Part shown: piece by piece, positions 52,856-61,911 of the stretch
How the letters are laid out: the number at the start of each line of letters is the position of its first letter
Position numbering within the stretch: the first letter of the stretch is position 1
DNA from: Naasia sp. SYSU D00948
GTDB lineage: Bacteria; Actinomycetota; Actinomycetes; Actinomycetales; Microbacteriaceae
DNA: 64,000 nucleotides
Direction: 5' to 3'
NCBI RefSeq assembly: GCF_017916515.1
Contig: NZ_JAFMTA010000001.1
Location: 2,531,127 to 2,595,126 of the forward strand
Program-made: the position numbers and the translations under genes
The notes under the pieces: model-generated
What the model saw: only the letters and a program-made list of their open reading frames with translations
Told to the model about the DNA's origin: nothing
The model's database searches: none

Positions 52856-53620
52856 TCAGGAGCGCAGGGCCTCCAGCAACTGCTCCTTGGACTTCGTCGA
52901 GTAGCCCGGGACGCCCCGCTCCTTGGCTGCGGCTCGAAGTCGCGCGTGGCTCCAGCCGATGTTCGGCTCCTCAGGAGTGGCGTGTGGGAGCGGAGGCGTC
53001 AGGGCGGCCGCGTCGGGGACAGGGGAGTCGCCGTCCGTTGTCCGAGCGCCTGCAGCAGCCGGACCCGCGGGCGAGGTCGTCTGCGTCGCCTCGCTGGCCC
53101 CCGAGGGCCCGGCCTCAGGCTCGGGAGAGGAGGGCGCCGACGGCGATGTCGCCTCGGTTGCCCCGTCCGGACTCACCGCCTCGGGGACCACCACCCCTCC
53201 CAGTGCAGAGCCCGAGGTCGCCGTGGACGAGACGCCGTCCTGCACCGGCAGCGGGACGGCGTAGTCGGGTCCGGCGGTGTTCGCGTCCGATCCCGGCTCG
53301 GCGGGCGACGGCGAGGTGGGGGTGCCGGACTCAGCGCCCACCGAGCCCGCGCCGGAGCCCTCCCCGCGAGCGCCGGAATCTCCGCGTGGGCCATCCGCCT
53401 CCGTGCGGGCCTTCTCGGCTCGCTTCTCCGCCTTGCGGATCGCCTGCTGAGCCTTCGCGATCCGTGCCTGCGCCTTCTTGCGGACCTTCTCGAGGGTAGC
53501 CGCGAGCTCCGCGGCGCGCTTCTCGGCCTTCTTGCGGGCCTTGCCGCCGCCGCCGGACGCTGCGGCCGGTGCGGTCTGCTGCGCGGTCCTGTCCGCCTTC
53601 TTCTTCGACTTCTTCGCCAT
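52856..53620 (-). CDS. Lys-rich protein with C-terminal SAP/Rho-N-like domain
   Basis: 254 aa in three parts. The first 75 residues are Lys/Ala-rich and probably a coiled coil (EKRAAELAATLEKVRKKAQAR). About 130 residues of low-complexity Ser/Pro/Gly/Ala sequence follow. The last 35 (WSHARLRAAAKERGVPGYSTKSKEQLLEALRS in part) form a helix-extended-helix of the SAP/Rho-N/HeH type. The basic N-terminus and that small domain suggest nucleic-acid binding, possibly nucleoid-associated. ATG 53620. No partner genes are obvious. Confidence 0.72.
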   Translation of the reverse strand: MAKKSKKKADRTAQQTAPAAASGGGGKARKKAEKRAAELAATLEKVRKKAQARIAKAQQAIRKAEKRAEKARTEADGPRGDSGARGEGSGAGSVGAESGTPTSPSPAEPGSDANTAGPDYAVPLPVQDGVSSTATSGSALGGVVVPEAVSPDGATEATSPSAPSSPEPEAGPSGASEATQTTSPAGPAAAGARTTDGDSPVPDAAALTPPLPHATPEEPNIGWSHARLRAAAKERGVPGYSTKSKEQLLEALRS

Positions 53621-53700
53621 GGACGACCCTCCCCAGGAAGCTGAGGTCGCTCATTCTGGCGCAACCGGGTGAACGGGCACGAGAGCCGGGACGAGAACGG

Positions 53701-54207
53701 TCAGCTCGAGCGGGCGGACTCCAGCGCGCGACGGCTCCGCCGGTACAGAAGCCATCCGCCGACGATGAGGAGAACCCCGAACGCGAGGAAGCCGATGTCC
53801 CACTCGAGCGGCCCGCCGAGATCGTCGCGCACGTGGTGGACACCCAGCAGCTGGTGGTCGATGAGGCCCTCGACGACGTTGAAGAGGCCCCAGCCAGCGA
53901 GCAGCAGCCCGATGTGGAAGCCCCAGCTCGGAGCGAGCCGGCCCTGCCGCCACTGCACGATCGTCAGCGTCGACCCGGCGATCGTGAACAGCCACGAGAG
54001 CACGTGGAAGAGGCCGTCGGCGAGCGTGTTGACCTCGAGGCCGGCGACGGTGGTGACCGGGAACTCCTCCACGTGGCTCACCATGTGGTGCCACTGCAGG
54101 ATCTGATGCAGCACGATCCCGTCGACGAATCCGCCCAGTCCGATGCCGAGCAGGAGGCTGCCCGTCGGGGACGGCGGGCGGGGCCTGCGATCGCTCCTGG
54201 ACGTCAT
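53701..54207 (-). CDS. DUF2243 membrane protein
   Basis: 168 aa with four hydrophobic segments and the conserved family strings GGFVDGIVLHQILQWHHM, LADGLFHVLSW and GWGLFNVVEGLIDHQLLGVHHVR. The many histidines inside membrane segments are typical of DUF2243 and suggest metal or heme binding, which is not established. Start GTG/ATG at 54207 (MTSRSD). It is divergent from the HNH gene. Confidence 0.88.
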   Translation of the reverse strand: MTSRSDRRPRPPSPTGSLLLGIGLGGFVDGIVLHQILQWHHMVSHVEEFPVTTVAGLEVNTLADGLFHVLSWLFTIAGSTLTIVQWRQGRLAPSWGFHIGLLLAGWGLFNVVEGLIDHQLLGVHHVRDDLGGPLEWDIGFLAFGVLLIVGGWLLYRRSRRALESARSS

Positions 54208-54263
54208 GCGTCGACGCTACGCCGGGTGCGCCGAGCGACACGCGGGTCGGGGGCGGCGGCGCG

Positions 54264-55820
54264 GTGAACGGCGCCTCCTGCCGAACTGAGACCCGCGTGG
54301 CAGCACCGGCGGATGCGTCGGAACGGCTGACCACGGACGCCGAGGATTCACTTCGAGCAGCAGTTGAAGGGTGGTGGCCAAAAGCGTCGTTCGAGAGGGG
54401 GAGTGTCAGTGGTGCAGGGTTGGATGATGCCGTGGAAAGGCCCACCGACTCTCTCGCAGCCCGATCGGCAGCGCTCGCAGCGGCCGTGCGGGAGGCGGAC
54501 TGGGCCGGCGATCGCGCATCTCTCGCCGAGGTGGTCGAGGGGATGACCGATGCGACGCTGCTCGAGTGCCTCGAGCAGCTCGGGGCGCTCGCGAATCTCG
54601 TCGGCGCGGTCGGGGCACGGCTGGCCGGCGAGTTCGCGGCACGGAGTCAGCAGGACGTGGCGGAGCCTCTGGCCAAGCGGCTCGGGAACCGGACTGCTCC
54701 TGTCGGTGTCGCCGCCATCGCCCACGTCTCAGCGGGCGCCGCGGCCGACTGGTGCCGAGTCGGTGAGCAGCTGCGGGTCCGCCGCACGCTCACCGGCGAC
54801 GTCCTGCCGGAACAGCACCCCGCGGTCGCCGCGGCGGTCGACTCGGGCTCTGTCTGCACGGAGGGCGCCGCTCTGATCCTGAGCACCCTCCAGGCCGTCG
54901 CGGACAAGGCCGGGGATCCCGAGCGTCTGACGGCGTGGGAGGAGTTCCTGGTCCAGGAGGCCCTCGCGGAGTCGGTCGCAGGACTTCGGCAGGCCTGCCG
55001 CGCGCTGCTCGTGCATGCCGATCCGGGCGGCGTCGAGCCCCGCGAGCAGGAGTTGCGCGCGAAGGCGGAGACGCGGGTGATCAAGCGACGCGACGGCATG
55101 ACCGCGATCCTCACCGAAGCCGACCCGGAGAGCGCCGGATGGATCCTCACCGCTCTCGACGCCCGCACCGCGCCTCGTCGGGAGGTCCGCTTCGACGACG
55201 GAGACGACGTCGACTCAGCCGTGCAGGACACGCGCACGGCCGGGCAGAAGCGGCTCGACGCCCTCGTCTCGATGGCTCGGGACTCGCTCAAGCACGATGC
55301 GGGCGACATGTCCGGCACCGCGGTGACGCTGCTCGTCACCGTCAACCACGACGCACTCGTCTCGGGTGTCGGATCGGCGATGATCTCGGGCATCGACGAG
55401 CCGATCAGCGCCGTCACCGCCCGGCGGCTCGCCTGCGAGGCGAGGATCCTGCCGGTCGTCCTGGGCGGCGCGTCCCAGCCCCTGGACCTCGGCGAGGGGC
55501 GGCGCCTCTTCTCCGAGGCGCAGCGCTACGCCATGGCCGTCCGCGATGGCGGCTGCATCTGGCCTGGCTGCGGTGAACCGCCCGGCAGATGCGAGGCCGC
55601 CCACCTGAAGGCGTGGCACCAGGGGGCGGGCGACTCACGCGGTCCCACGAACCTGGACAATGGCGTCCTCCTCTGCCGCTTCCACCACCGGAGGCTGGAC
55701 AACGACGGTTGGGCGGTCGAGGTCCGCGGGGGCACTCCCTACCTGATACCGCCGCCCTGGATCGATCCCACTCGCACGCCTCGACGGGCCGGTCGGCCGC
55801 GCCTCGACGGCGCCGCCTGA
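54264..55820 (+). CDS. DUF222/13E12-type HNH endonuclease
   Basis: 518 aa. The N-terminal DUF222 region (LAEVVEGMTDATLLECLEQLGAL, AHVSAGAAADWCRVGEQLR) precedes a C-terminal HNH nuclease domain: CIWPGCGEPPGRCEAAHLKAWHQGAGDSRGPTN-type sequence with the zinc cysteines, and NGVLLCRFHHRRL, which supplies the final His residues. Such genes are dispersed in many copies in actinobacteria and resemble the REP13E12 family. Start GTG 54264 is uncertain; a GTG at 54297 is also in frame. A role in mobility is possible but no terminal repeats were seen around it. Confidence 0.85.
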   Translation: MNGASCRTETRVAAPADASERLTTDAEDSLRAAVEGWWPKASFERGSVSGAGLDDAVERPTDSLAARSAALAAAVREADWAGDRASLAEVVEGMTDATLLECLEQLGALANLVGAVGARLAGEFAARSQQDVAEPLAKRLGNRTAPVGVAAIAHVSAGAAADWCRVGEQLRVRRTLTGDVLPEQHPAVAAAVDSGSVCTEGAALILSTLQAVADKAGDPERLTAWEEFLVQEALAESVAGLRQACRALLVHADPGGVEPREQELRAKAETRVIKRRDGMTAILTEADPESAGWILTALDARTAPRREVRFDDGDDVDSAVQDTRTAGQKRLDALVSMARDSLKHDAGDMSGTAVTLLVTVNHDALVSGVGSAMISGIDEPISAVTARRLACEARILPVVLGGASQPLDLGEGRRLFSEAQRYAMAVRDGGCIWPGCGEPPGRCEAAHLKAWHQGAGDSRGPTNLDNGVLLCRFHHRRLDNDGWAVEVRGGTPYLIPPPWIDPTRTPRRAGRPRLDGAA

Positions 55821-55836
55821 CGCTGGAGCGGGAGCG

Positions 55837-55963
55837 CAGTCCGTCCGCACGCCGTCGTCACACCGAGGAAGCCGGCCCGCCGGGTGAGCGGCGGGGGGCC
55901 AGTCCGTCCGCACGGCTGCGACGCCAGCCAGGAGCAACGCCTCGCCGGTGAGCGGCGCCGGGA
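55837..55963. repeat. Two imperfect tandem repeats of about 64 bp
   Basis: CAGTCCGTCCGCAC occurs at 55837 and again at 55900, and a GGTGAGCGGCG string follows at 55884 and 55948. The two units fill the space between the HNH gene and fdhD. Confidence 0.6.
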
Positions 55964-56039
55964 GCCAGCCTTCTCGCTGCCGCCGCAGGATTAGCCTGGA
56001 GCGGGATCCGGCGCAGGTCGGACCGTGAGGAGCATCGGC

Positions 56040-56933
56040 ATGGGCGCCACGACGCAACGACGGCCCGTCATCCGGCTGAGGGCGGACGCCACGGCACCCG
56101 TCACGGCGGAGGTGGCGCCGAACGGCACCCAGGCCGTCCTGCACCGCCACGACCGCCCGGACGTCCTCGCGGTCGAGGAGCCGCTCGAGATCCGCGTCGG
56201 CGGCGAGCAGTTCGCGGTCACCATGCGCTCTCCCGGGGACGACTTCGACCTCGTGGCGGGGTTCCTCGTGTCGGAGGGGATGGTCTTCGAGAAGGACCAC
56301 CTCGTCGCGATGCGCTACTGCGCCGGGCGCGACGCCGACGGGCACCAGACGTACAACGTGATCGACGCCGGCATCCGCGCGGACGTGCCCCGGCCGCTGC
56401 ACGCGACCGCCCGGAACGTCTACACGACGAGCTCGTGCGGGCTCTGCGGGACGGCGTCCATCGAGGCCGTGACCCGCGCATCCCACCACCCGATCGCGGA
56501 CACGGGCGGGACGGTGTCCTACGAGCTCCTGTCGGAGCTGCCGGACCGCCTGCGCGCCGGGCAGGCCGCGTTCGACCGCACCGGCGGCGTGCACGCCGCG
56601 GGGCTGTTCACCATGGCGGGCGAGCTGCTGTGCCTCCGCGAGGACGTGGGGCGGCACAACGCCGTCGACAAAGTGGTCGGCTGGGCCCTCCGCGAGGGAC
56701 GGCTCCCGCTGCGGGACACCGTCCTCCAGGTCTCGGGGCGGGCGTCCTTCGAGCTCGCGCAGAAGGCGAGCATGGCGGGCATCCCGGTGCTCGCGGCGGT
56801 GAGCGCGCCGAGCTCGCTCGCGGTGGACCTCGCCGCCGAGACGGGCCTCACGCTGGTCGGATTCAGCCGGGGCACCGGGATGAACGTGTACGCGCACCCG
56901 GCGAGGATCAGCGGCCTGCCGGCGCGCCGCTGA
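56040..56933 (+). CDS. fdhD: Formate dehydrogenase accessory sulfurtransferase
   Basis: Transfers sulfur from a cysteine desulfurase to the bis-MGD cofactor so that formate-dehydrogenase-type molybdoenzymes become active. 297 aa with the sulfur-carrying C-x-x-C motif in TTSSCGLCGTAS, and the conserved GLFTMAGELLCLREDVGRHNAVDKVVG and VSGRASFELAQKASMAGIPVLAAVSAPSSLAV-type stretches. ATG 56040 has GAGGAG nine bases upstream; a GTG at 56025 is possible. The YdeP-like molybdoenzyme gene is convergent 50 bp away, its probable client. Confidence 0.93.
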   Translation: MGATTQRRPVIRLRADATAPVTAEVAPNGTQAVLHRHDRPDVLAVEEPLEIRVGGEQFAVTMRSPGDDFDLVAGFLVSEGMVFEKDHLVAMRYCAGRDADGHQTYNVIDAGIRADVPRPLHATARNVYTTSSCGLCGTASIEAVTRASHHPIADTGGTVSYELLSELPDRLRAGQAAFDRTGGVHAAGLFTMAGELLCLREDVGRHNAVDKVVGWALREGRLPLRDTVLQVSGRASFELAQKASMAGIPVLAAVSAPSSLAVDLAAETGLTLVGFSRGTGMNVYAHPARISGLPARR

Positions 56934-56984
56934 GCCGACGGCGAAACCTGACCGCCGGGGAGCTATCCCGTCCGGCGGACCGCT

Positions 56985-59321
56985 TCAGCCGCCGACGACC
57001 GCGGGCTGACCGGCCGGCACCGCCGCCGGCTCCAGCCGGATGACCACCGACTTCGAGGTGGGTGTCCCACTCACGTCGGCCGTGGAGTCCAGTGGAACGA
57101 GGACGTTCGTCTCCGGGTAATAGGCCGCGGCGTTCCCGCGCGGGGTCGGGTAGGCGACGGTCCGGAACCGCTCCGCCCGGCGCTCCACCCCGTCCGAGAA
57201 CTCGGACACGAGGTCGACGAGCGCGCCCTCCGGAAGCCCGAAGGCCTCGAGGTCCTCCGAGTTCACGAGGACGACGCGCCTGCCGCCGTGGATGCCGCGG
57301 TAGCGGTCGTCCTTGCCGTAGATGGTCGTGTTGTACTGGTCGTGGGACCGGATGGTCTGCAGGATCAGGCGGCCCTCGGGGATCCGGGGGTATTCGAGCC
57401 GGTTGCCGGTGAAGCGGGCCTTCCCCGTGGCGGTGGCGAACCGGCGGGCATCCCGCGGGCCGTTCGGCAGCACGAAGCCGTTTCCGGGCTCGATGCGCTC
57501 CTCGAAGTCGTCGAAGCCGGGCACCACCTTCCCGATGTGGCGGCGGATGAGCGAGTAGTCGTCCATGAGCGCCGTCCAGTCCGCTCGCGGCCGGTTGCCG
57601 TCAGCGGCGTCGCCGAAGACCTCGAGCGCCAGTCGGCAGATGATCGCGACCTCGGACAGCAGGCCCTCCGAGGGCGGCCGGAGACGCCCCCTCGAGGCGT
57701 GCACCGCGCTCATCGAGTCCTCGACGGTGACGACCTGCTCGCCCGAGCCGCGGCGGTCGCGGTCGGTCCGGCCGAGCGTCGGCAGGATGATCGCGCGCCG
57801 CCCCGTCACGAGGTGGGAGCGGTTGAGCTTGGTGGACGCCTGCACGGTGAGGCGGGTGCGGGTGAGCGCCTTCTCGGTGACGGCGGTGTCCGGCGTGGCC
57901 CGGGCGAAGTTGCCGCCCATCGCCATGAAGACCCTGACCTTGCCGTCGCGCATGGCGCGGATGGCCGAGACGGTGTCGTAGCCGTGCTTCCGGGGGGAGC
58001 GGAAGCCGAACTCGGCATCCAGCGCGTCGTGGAAGCGGTCCGGCATCCGCTCGAAGATGCCCATCGTCCGGTCGCCCTGCACGTTGGAGTGGCCGCGGAC
58101 CGGGCAGACGCCCGCTCCCGGCTTGCCGACGTTCCCCTGCAGCAGGAGGACGTTCACGACGTCCCGGAGGGTGGCGACCGCGTGCTTGTGCTGGGTGAGA
58201 CCCATCGCCCAGCAGACGATGGTGGCCTTCGACGCCGCGAGCCGGTCTGCGGTCCGGCGGATCTGCTCGAGCGGCAGGCCGGTCGCGACCACGACCTCCT
58301 CCCAGTCGAGAGCGCGCACCTGCTCGCGGTACTCGTCGAGCCCGCTGGTGTGCTCCTCGAGGAAGGCCGAGTCGAGGACGCCTCCCTCGCGGTCCTCCTT
58401 CTCGAGCAGCGCCTTGCCGAGAGCCTGGAAGAGGGCCTGGTCGCCGCCGAGCCGGATCTGCAGGTGCTCCTCGGCGAGGGCGGTGCCGCCGAGCAGCATC
58501 CCCTGCACCGTCTGCGGGTTCTGGAAGCGGATGAGGCCCGCCTCGGGCAGCGGGTTGATCGTGAGGATCGTGGCGCCGTTCTTCTTCGCCTTCTCGAGGG
58601 CGCTGAGCATCCGGGGGTGGTTCGTGCCCGGGTTCTGGCCGGCGACGAGGATGAGCTCCGCGGAGTGGATGTCGTCGAGGCTGACGGTCCCCTTTCCGAC
58701 GCCGAGCGTCTCCGTCAGCGCGGAGCCGCTCGACTCGTGGCACATGTTGGAGCAGTCGGGCAGGTTGTTGGTGCCGAGCCCCCGGACGAAGAGCTGGTAG
58801 AGGAACGCCGCCTCGTTGGACGTCCGCCCGGAGGTGTAGAACACCGCCTCGTCGGGCGACTCCATCGCTCGGAGCTCCTCCGCGATGACCCGGAACGCCT
58901 CGTCCCAGGACAGCGGCCGGTAGTGGTCGGAGCCCTCGTCGCGGATCATGGGGTGAGTGAGCCGGCCCTGCTGCTCCAGGAAGTAGTCGTCGCGGGCCGA
59001 CAGGTCCGAGATCGAGTGCTCCGCGAAGAAGTCGGGGCGCACGCGCCGCTGCGTCGCCTCGGCGGCGACCGCCTTCGCGCCGTTCTCGCAGAACTCGGCG
59101 GTGTGCCGGTGCTCGCCCTCGGGCCAGGCGCAGCCCATGCAGTCGAAGCCGCCCTTCTGGTTCACCGTGAGCAGCGTCTGCGCGCTGCGCACGGGTCCCA
59201 TCTGGTCGAGCGACATCCGCAGGGCCGCGACGACACCGGGGATCCCGACCGCGCTCGTCTTCGGTGGGCCGATCTCCAGCTCGGACTCGTCGATCCCGTC
59301 CTTCGGCGCGCGCTTCGTCAT
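56985..59321 (-). CDS. FdhF/YdeP-type molybdopterin oxidoreductase alpha subunit
   Basis: 778 aa of the soluble DMSO-reductase superfamily, closest by motifs to YdeP-like proteins annotated as formate dehydrogenase alpha. N-terminal cysteines (FDCMGCAWPEGEHRH, EFCENGAK) could hold an Fe-S cluster. The molybdopterin domains show NLPDCSNMCHESSG, LILVAGQNPGTNHPRM, VRGHSNVQGDRTMGI and a C-terminal dinucleotide-binding domain. No selenocysteine is needed. I prefer ATG 59321 (MTKRAPK); GTG 59342 lies inside an inverted repeat. Convergent with fdhD. Substrate (formate or other) is not certain. Confidence 0.85.
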   Translation of the reverse strand: MTKRAPKDGIDESELEIGPPKTSAVGIPGVVAALRMSLDQMGPVRSAQTLLTVNQKGGFDCMGCAWPEGEHRHTAEFCENGAKAVAAEATQRRVRPDFFAEHSISDLSARDDYFLEQQGRLTHPMIRDEGSDHYRPLSWDEAFRVIAEELRAMESPDEAVFYTSGRTSNEAAFLYQLFVRGLGTNNLPDCSNMCHESSGSALTETLGVGKGTVSLDDIHSAELILVAGQNPGTNHPRMLSALEKAKKNGATILTINPLPEAGLIRFQNPQTVQGMLLGGTALAEEHLQIRLGGDQALFQALGKALLEKEDREGGVLDSAFLEEHTSGLDEYREQVRALDWEEVVVATGLPLEQIRRTADRLAASKATIVCWAMGLTQHKHAVATLRDVVNVLLLQGNVGKPGAGVCPVRGHSNVQGDRTMGIFERMPDRFHDALDAEFGFRSPRKHGYDTVSAIRAMRDGKVRVFMAMGGNFARATPDTAVTEKALTRTRLTVQASTKLNRSHLVTGRRAIILPTLGRTDRDRRGSGEQVVTVEDSMSAVHASRGRLRPPSEGLLSEVAIICRLALEVFGDAADGNRPRADWTALMDDYSLIRRHIGKVVPGFDDFEERIEPGNGFVLPNGPRDARRFATATGKARFTGNRLEYPRIPEGRLILQTIRSHDQYNTTIYGKDDRYRGIHGGRRVVLVNSEDLEAFGLPEGALVDLVSEFSDGVERRAERFRTVAYPTPRGNAAAYYPETNVLVPLDSTADVSGTPTSKSVVIRLEPAAVPAGQPAVVGG

Positions 59322-59331
59322 CGGAACCCCA

Positions 59332-59360
59332 TGCTCCGACACCTTAATGCCGTCGGAGCA
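59332..59360. promoter_or_regulatory. Inverted repeat upstream of the YdeP-like gene
   Basis: Perfect 9-bp arms TGCTCCGAC (59332-59340) and GTCGGAGCA (59352-59360) surround an A/T-rich 11-nt centre, 11 bp before the ATG at 59321. It looks like a dimeric repressor operator. Confidence 0.45.
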
Positions 59361-59393
59361 CGGCGTCCCGATCGAGCCTGCAGCACGCCGGGC

Positions 59394-59735
59394 TCACAGG
59401 CGGCCGACCGCCCTGTTGTCGCCGATGCTCGTGACGATGTAGTCCTCGGCGCCGAAGTGCTTGTCCTGTCCCTGGTTCGGCTCGAACTGCTTGATGCAGA
59501 GGAGCCCGTCATCGTTCGCGTCCTCCATCGCGATGCGCGCCTCGTACTCCGGCCGCTCCTCCGGCGGGGCGAACCGCCAGTCCACGGCGTCGATGGTCTC
59601 CTGCACCGTGACCAGGGTCTGCGAGCCGCATCCTCCCGACGGGAGGTCCGCGGCGGCCGCCGGCTGTGCGGCGCCGACCGCCAGCGCGAGCGTTCCGAGC
59701 ACCAGCCCCGTGCCGTACAACCGCTTCCGTCTCAT
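59394..59735 (-). CDS. Small secreted protein of unknown function
   Basis: 113 aa with a signal peptide (MRRKRLYGTGLVLGTLALAVGAAQPAAA, cut after AAA) and a mature domain with two cysteines (GGCGSQTL, LLCIKQFE) that could form a disulfide. The acidic EDANDDGLLCIK loop resembles a degenerate EF-hand. ATG 59735 follows AGGAGATCC. No family recognised; in the same orientation as the molybdoenzyme gene and 73 bp upstream of it. Confidence 0.7.
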   Translation of the reverse strand: MRRKRLYGTGLVLGTLALAVGAAQPAAAADLPSGGCGSQTLVTVQETIDAVDWRFAPPEERPEYEARIAMEDANDDGLLCIKQFEPNQGQDKHFGAEDYIVTSIGDNRAVGRL

Positions 59736-59877
59736 CGGATCTCCTGCCTCCCGTGAACGTCGGCGGTGCTCGGGCCGCGCCGCCTGAACGCCCACAGGGT
59801 AGGACCGCCCGGCAGCACCGGATAGGGGAACGTCCCCCTGGCCGCCCCCTCCCACCGGTGGGGGCAGGATGAGGGGA

Positions 59878-60267
59878 ATGGACCCCTCCGAGCCGTGTCC
59901 CTGCGGCAGCCGGCGCCCCTACACGGGCTGCTGCCTCCCGTTGCATGAGGGGGCGCCGGCTCCCACTGCGCTCGAGCTCATGCGCTCCCGGTTCAGCGCC
60001 TACGCCCTCGGCCTCGCAGATCACGTCATCCGGACGTGGGACCCGGAGACGCGGCCCGCGGGCCTCGATCTCGACGACGGCGTCGTGTGGCGGAGGCTCC
60101 AGATCGTCGACACCGCGCGGGGCGGCGAGGGGGACGAGGAGGGTGTCGTCGAGTTCCGAGCCTCGTACCGCACGGCCGAGGGAGCCGGGATCCTGCACGA
60201 GCGCTCCCGCTTCCGGCGGCACGAGGGCCGGTGGGTGTACGTGGACGGCGACACCTCTGGAAACTGA
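59878..60267 (+). CDS. YchJ-family SEC-C motif protein
   Basis: 129 aa. It begins with a SEC-C zinc motif (CPCGSRRPYTGCC) followed by the YchJ domain (LMRSRFSAYALGLADHVIRTW, VVEFRASYRT, HERSRFRRHEGRWVYVDGD). The family is widespread (UPF0225) with no proven function; the zinc motif resembles that of SecA. ATG 59878 is eight bases after AGGA; an ATG at 59869 is in frame. Divergent from the secreted-protein gene. Confidence 0.88.
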   Translation: MDPSEPCPCGSRRPYTGCCLPLHEGAPAPTALELMRSRFSAYALGLADHVIRTWDPETRPAGLDLDDGVVWRRLQIVDTARGGEGDEEGVVEFRASYRTAEGAGILHERSRFRRHEGRWVYVDGDTSGN

Positions 60268-60407
60268 GGCTTCTTCTAGCCATTCCTAACGATGAGGTCA
60301 AGGTCTGCGGAAGGGGGTCGCCTAGCCCGCTGACCTGAGCGCAGACTGTCAGCCACGTGAGAAGGCGGCGCGAATCGCGTGCCGACGCCGACCGTTAGGG
60401 GACCGCG

Positions 60408-61841
60408 ATGGGCGCCATCCAGGGATCACCTGTGACCGGAGGAACACCGACCAAGCACCACGAGCTGAAGAGGGTGCTCGGGCCGAAGCTGCTGCTGCTC
60501 TTCATCATCGGCGACATCCTCGGCACCGGCATCTACGCCCTCACGGGCCAGGTGGCCGCCGAGGTGGGCGGCGCGGCGTGGCTGCCCTTCCTCATCGCGT
60601 TCGCGGTCGCCCTCGTCACGGCGTGCTCCTACCTCGAGCTCGTGACGAAGTACCCACAGGCCGCCGGCGCAGCGCTGTACGCGCACAAGGCGTTCGGCAT
60701 CCACTTCGTGACGTTCCTCGTCGCCTTCACGGTGATGTCCTCCGGGATCACCTCGTCCTCGGCGGCGTCCGGGGCGTTCGCGAGCAACTTCACGATCGCC
60801 TTCGGGCTCGGGGAGTCCCAGCCCGTGCGGCTGATCATCGCCCTGCTGTTCATCCTGATGATCGCCGCGGTCAACCTCCGCGGGGTCGCGGAGAGCGTCG
60901 GCCTCAACGTCGTGCTGACGACGATCGAGCTGTCCGGCCTGCTCATGGTGATCTTCATCGGGATGTTCGCGATCTTCGGCGGTCAGGCGGACTTCTCCCG
61001 GGTGGTCGCCTTCGAGACGCAGGAGGAGAAGAACGTGATCCTCGCGGTCAGCGCCGCGACCTCGCTCGCGTTCTTCGCCATGGTCGGCTTCGAGGACTCC
61101 GTCAACATGGCGGAGGAGACGAAGGACCCGAGCCGGATCTTCCCGCGCATCATGCTGACGGGCCTCGGGATCACGGCCACCGTCTACGTCCTCGTGTCCA
61201 TCGTCGCGGTGGCGATCGTGCCGGTGGGGGAGCTGGCGGGCAACGACACCCCGCTGGTCACCGTGGTCCAGACGGCGGCGCCGGACTTCCCGATCACGGC
61301 CCTGCTGCCGTTCATCTCGATGTTCGCCGTGGCGAACACCGCCCTCCTCAACGTGATGATGGCGAGCCGCCTCATCTACGGCATGAGCAGGCAGGCCGTG
61401 CTTCCCCCGTTCCTGTCCAAGGTCCTTCCCGGCCGGCGGACGCCGTGGGCGTCGATCGTGTTCGTCGCGGCGATCGCGCTCTGCCTGATCAGCTACATCT
61501 CCCTCGACCCTCAGGGTCCGATCGCGCTCCTGCTCGGCGGCACGACGTCCCTCCTCCTGCTCACCGTCTTCGCCGTCGTGAACGCGGCAGTGCTCGTCCT
61601 GCGCAAGCAGCCGGTCGACCACAAGCACTTCAAGACGCCGACGTTCCTCCCGGTGATCGGCGTGATCGCCTGCCTCTACCTGGTGCTGCCGGGGACGTCG
61701 GGCCGGCCGATCGAGCAGTACATGATCGCGCTGGTCCTGCTCGCGCTCGGGATCGTCCTGTGGGGCATCACCTTCCTGCATCGCCGCCGCAGCGGATACC
61801 ACATGAACGCGCCCATCGAGGTGCCCGAGCGCGTGGAGTGA
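60408..61841 (+). CDS. APC-superfamily amino acid permease
   Basis: 477 aa with about 12 membrane spans and the APC signatures: LLLLFIIGDILGTGIYALTG (first span with the unwound GTG-type motif), AFFAMVGFEDSVNMAEETKDPSR, and NVMMASRLIYGMSRQ. It should import an amino acid by proton symport or exchange; the substrate is unknown. ATG 60408 has TTAGGGGA upstream. The 140-bp region before it contains a short GTCTGCG/CGCAGAC pairing but no recognised riboswitch. It ends in a strong bidirectional terminator. Confidence 0.9.
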   Translation: MGAIQGSPVTGGTPTKHHELKRVLGPKLLLLFIIGDILGTGIYALTGQVAAEVGGAAWLPFLIAFAVALVTACSYLELVTKYPQAAGAALYAHKAFGIHFVTFLVAFTVMSSGITSSSAASGAFASNFTIAFGLGESQPVRLIIALLFILMIAAVNLRGVAESVGLNVVLTTIELSGLLMVIFIGMFAIFGGQADFSRVVAFETQEEKNVILAVSAATSLAFFAMVGFEDSVNMAEETKDPSRIFPRIMLTGLGITATVYVLVSIVAVAIVPVGELAGNDTPLVTVVQTAAPDFPITALLPFISMFAVANTALLNVMMASRLIYGMSRQAVLPPFLSKVLPGRRTPWASIVFVAAIALCLISYISLDPQGPIALLLGGTTSLLLLTVFAVVNAAVLVLRKQPVDHKHFKTPTFLPVIGVIACLYLVLPGTSGRPIEQYMIALVLLALGIVLWGITFLHRRRSGYHMNAPIEVPERVE

Positions 61842-61861
61842 GGTCCGGGACACGGACGAAG

Positions 61862-61893
61862 AAGCGGCCCGCCGGAGTTCCGGCGGGCCGCTT
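61862..61893. terminator. Bidirectional terminator between permease and glycosyltransferase
   Basis: A 14-15-bp perfect stem (AAGCGGCCCGCCGGA and complement) with a tiny loop ends in TT on the plus strand and has AA on the other side, between convergent stops at 61841 and 61912. Confidence 0.9.
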
Positions 61894-61911
61894 TCCTGTC
61901 TGCTGCGGGGG

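Noticed and set aside
60257-60278. GAAAC followed by TAGC upstream of the amino acid permease as a GlnR promoter
   Set aside because: The gap is 12 bp, not 10, there is no second half-site 11 bp upstream, and the site overlaps the end of the YchJ-type gene.
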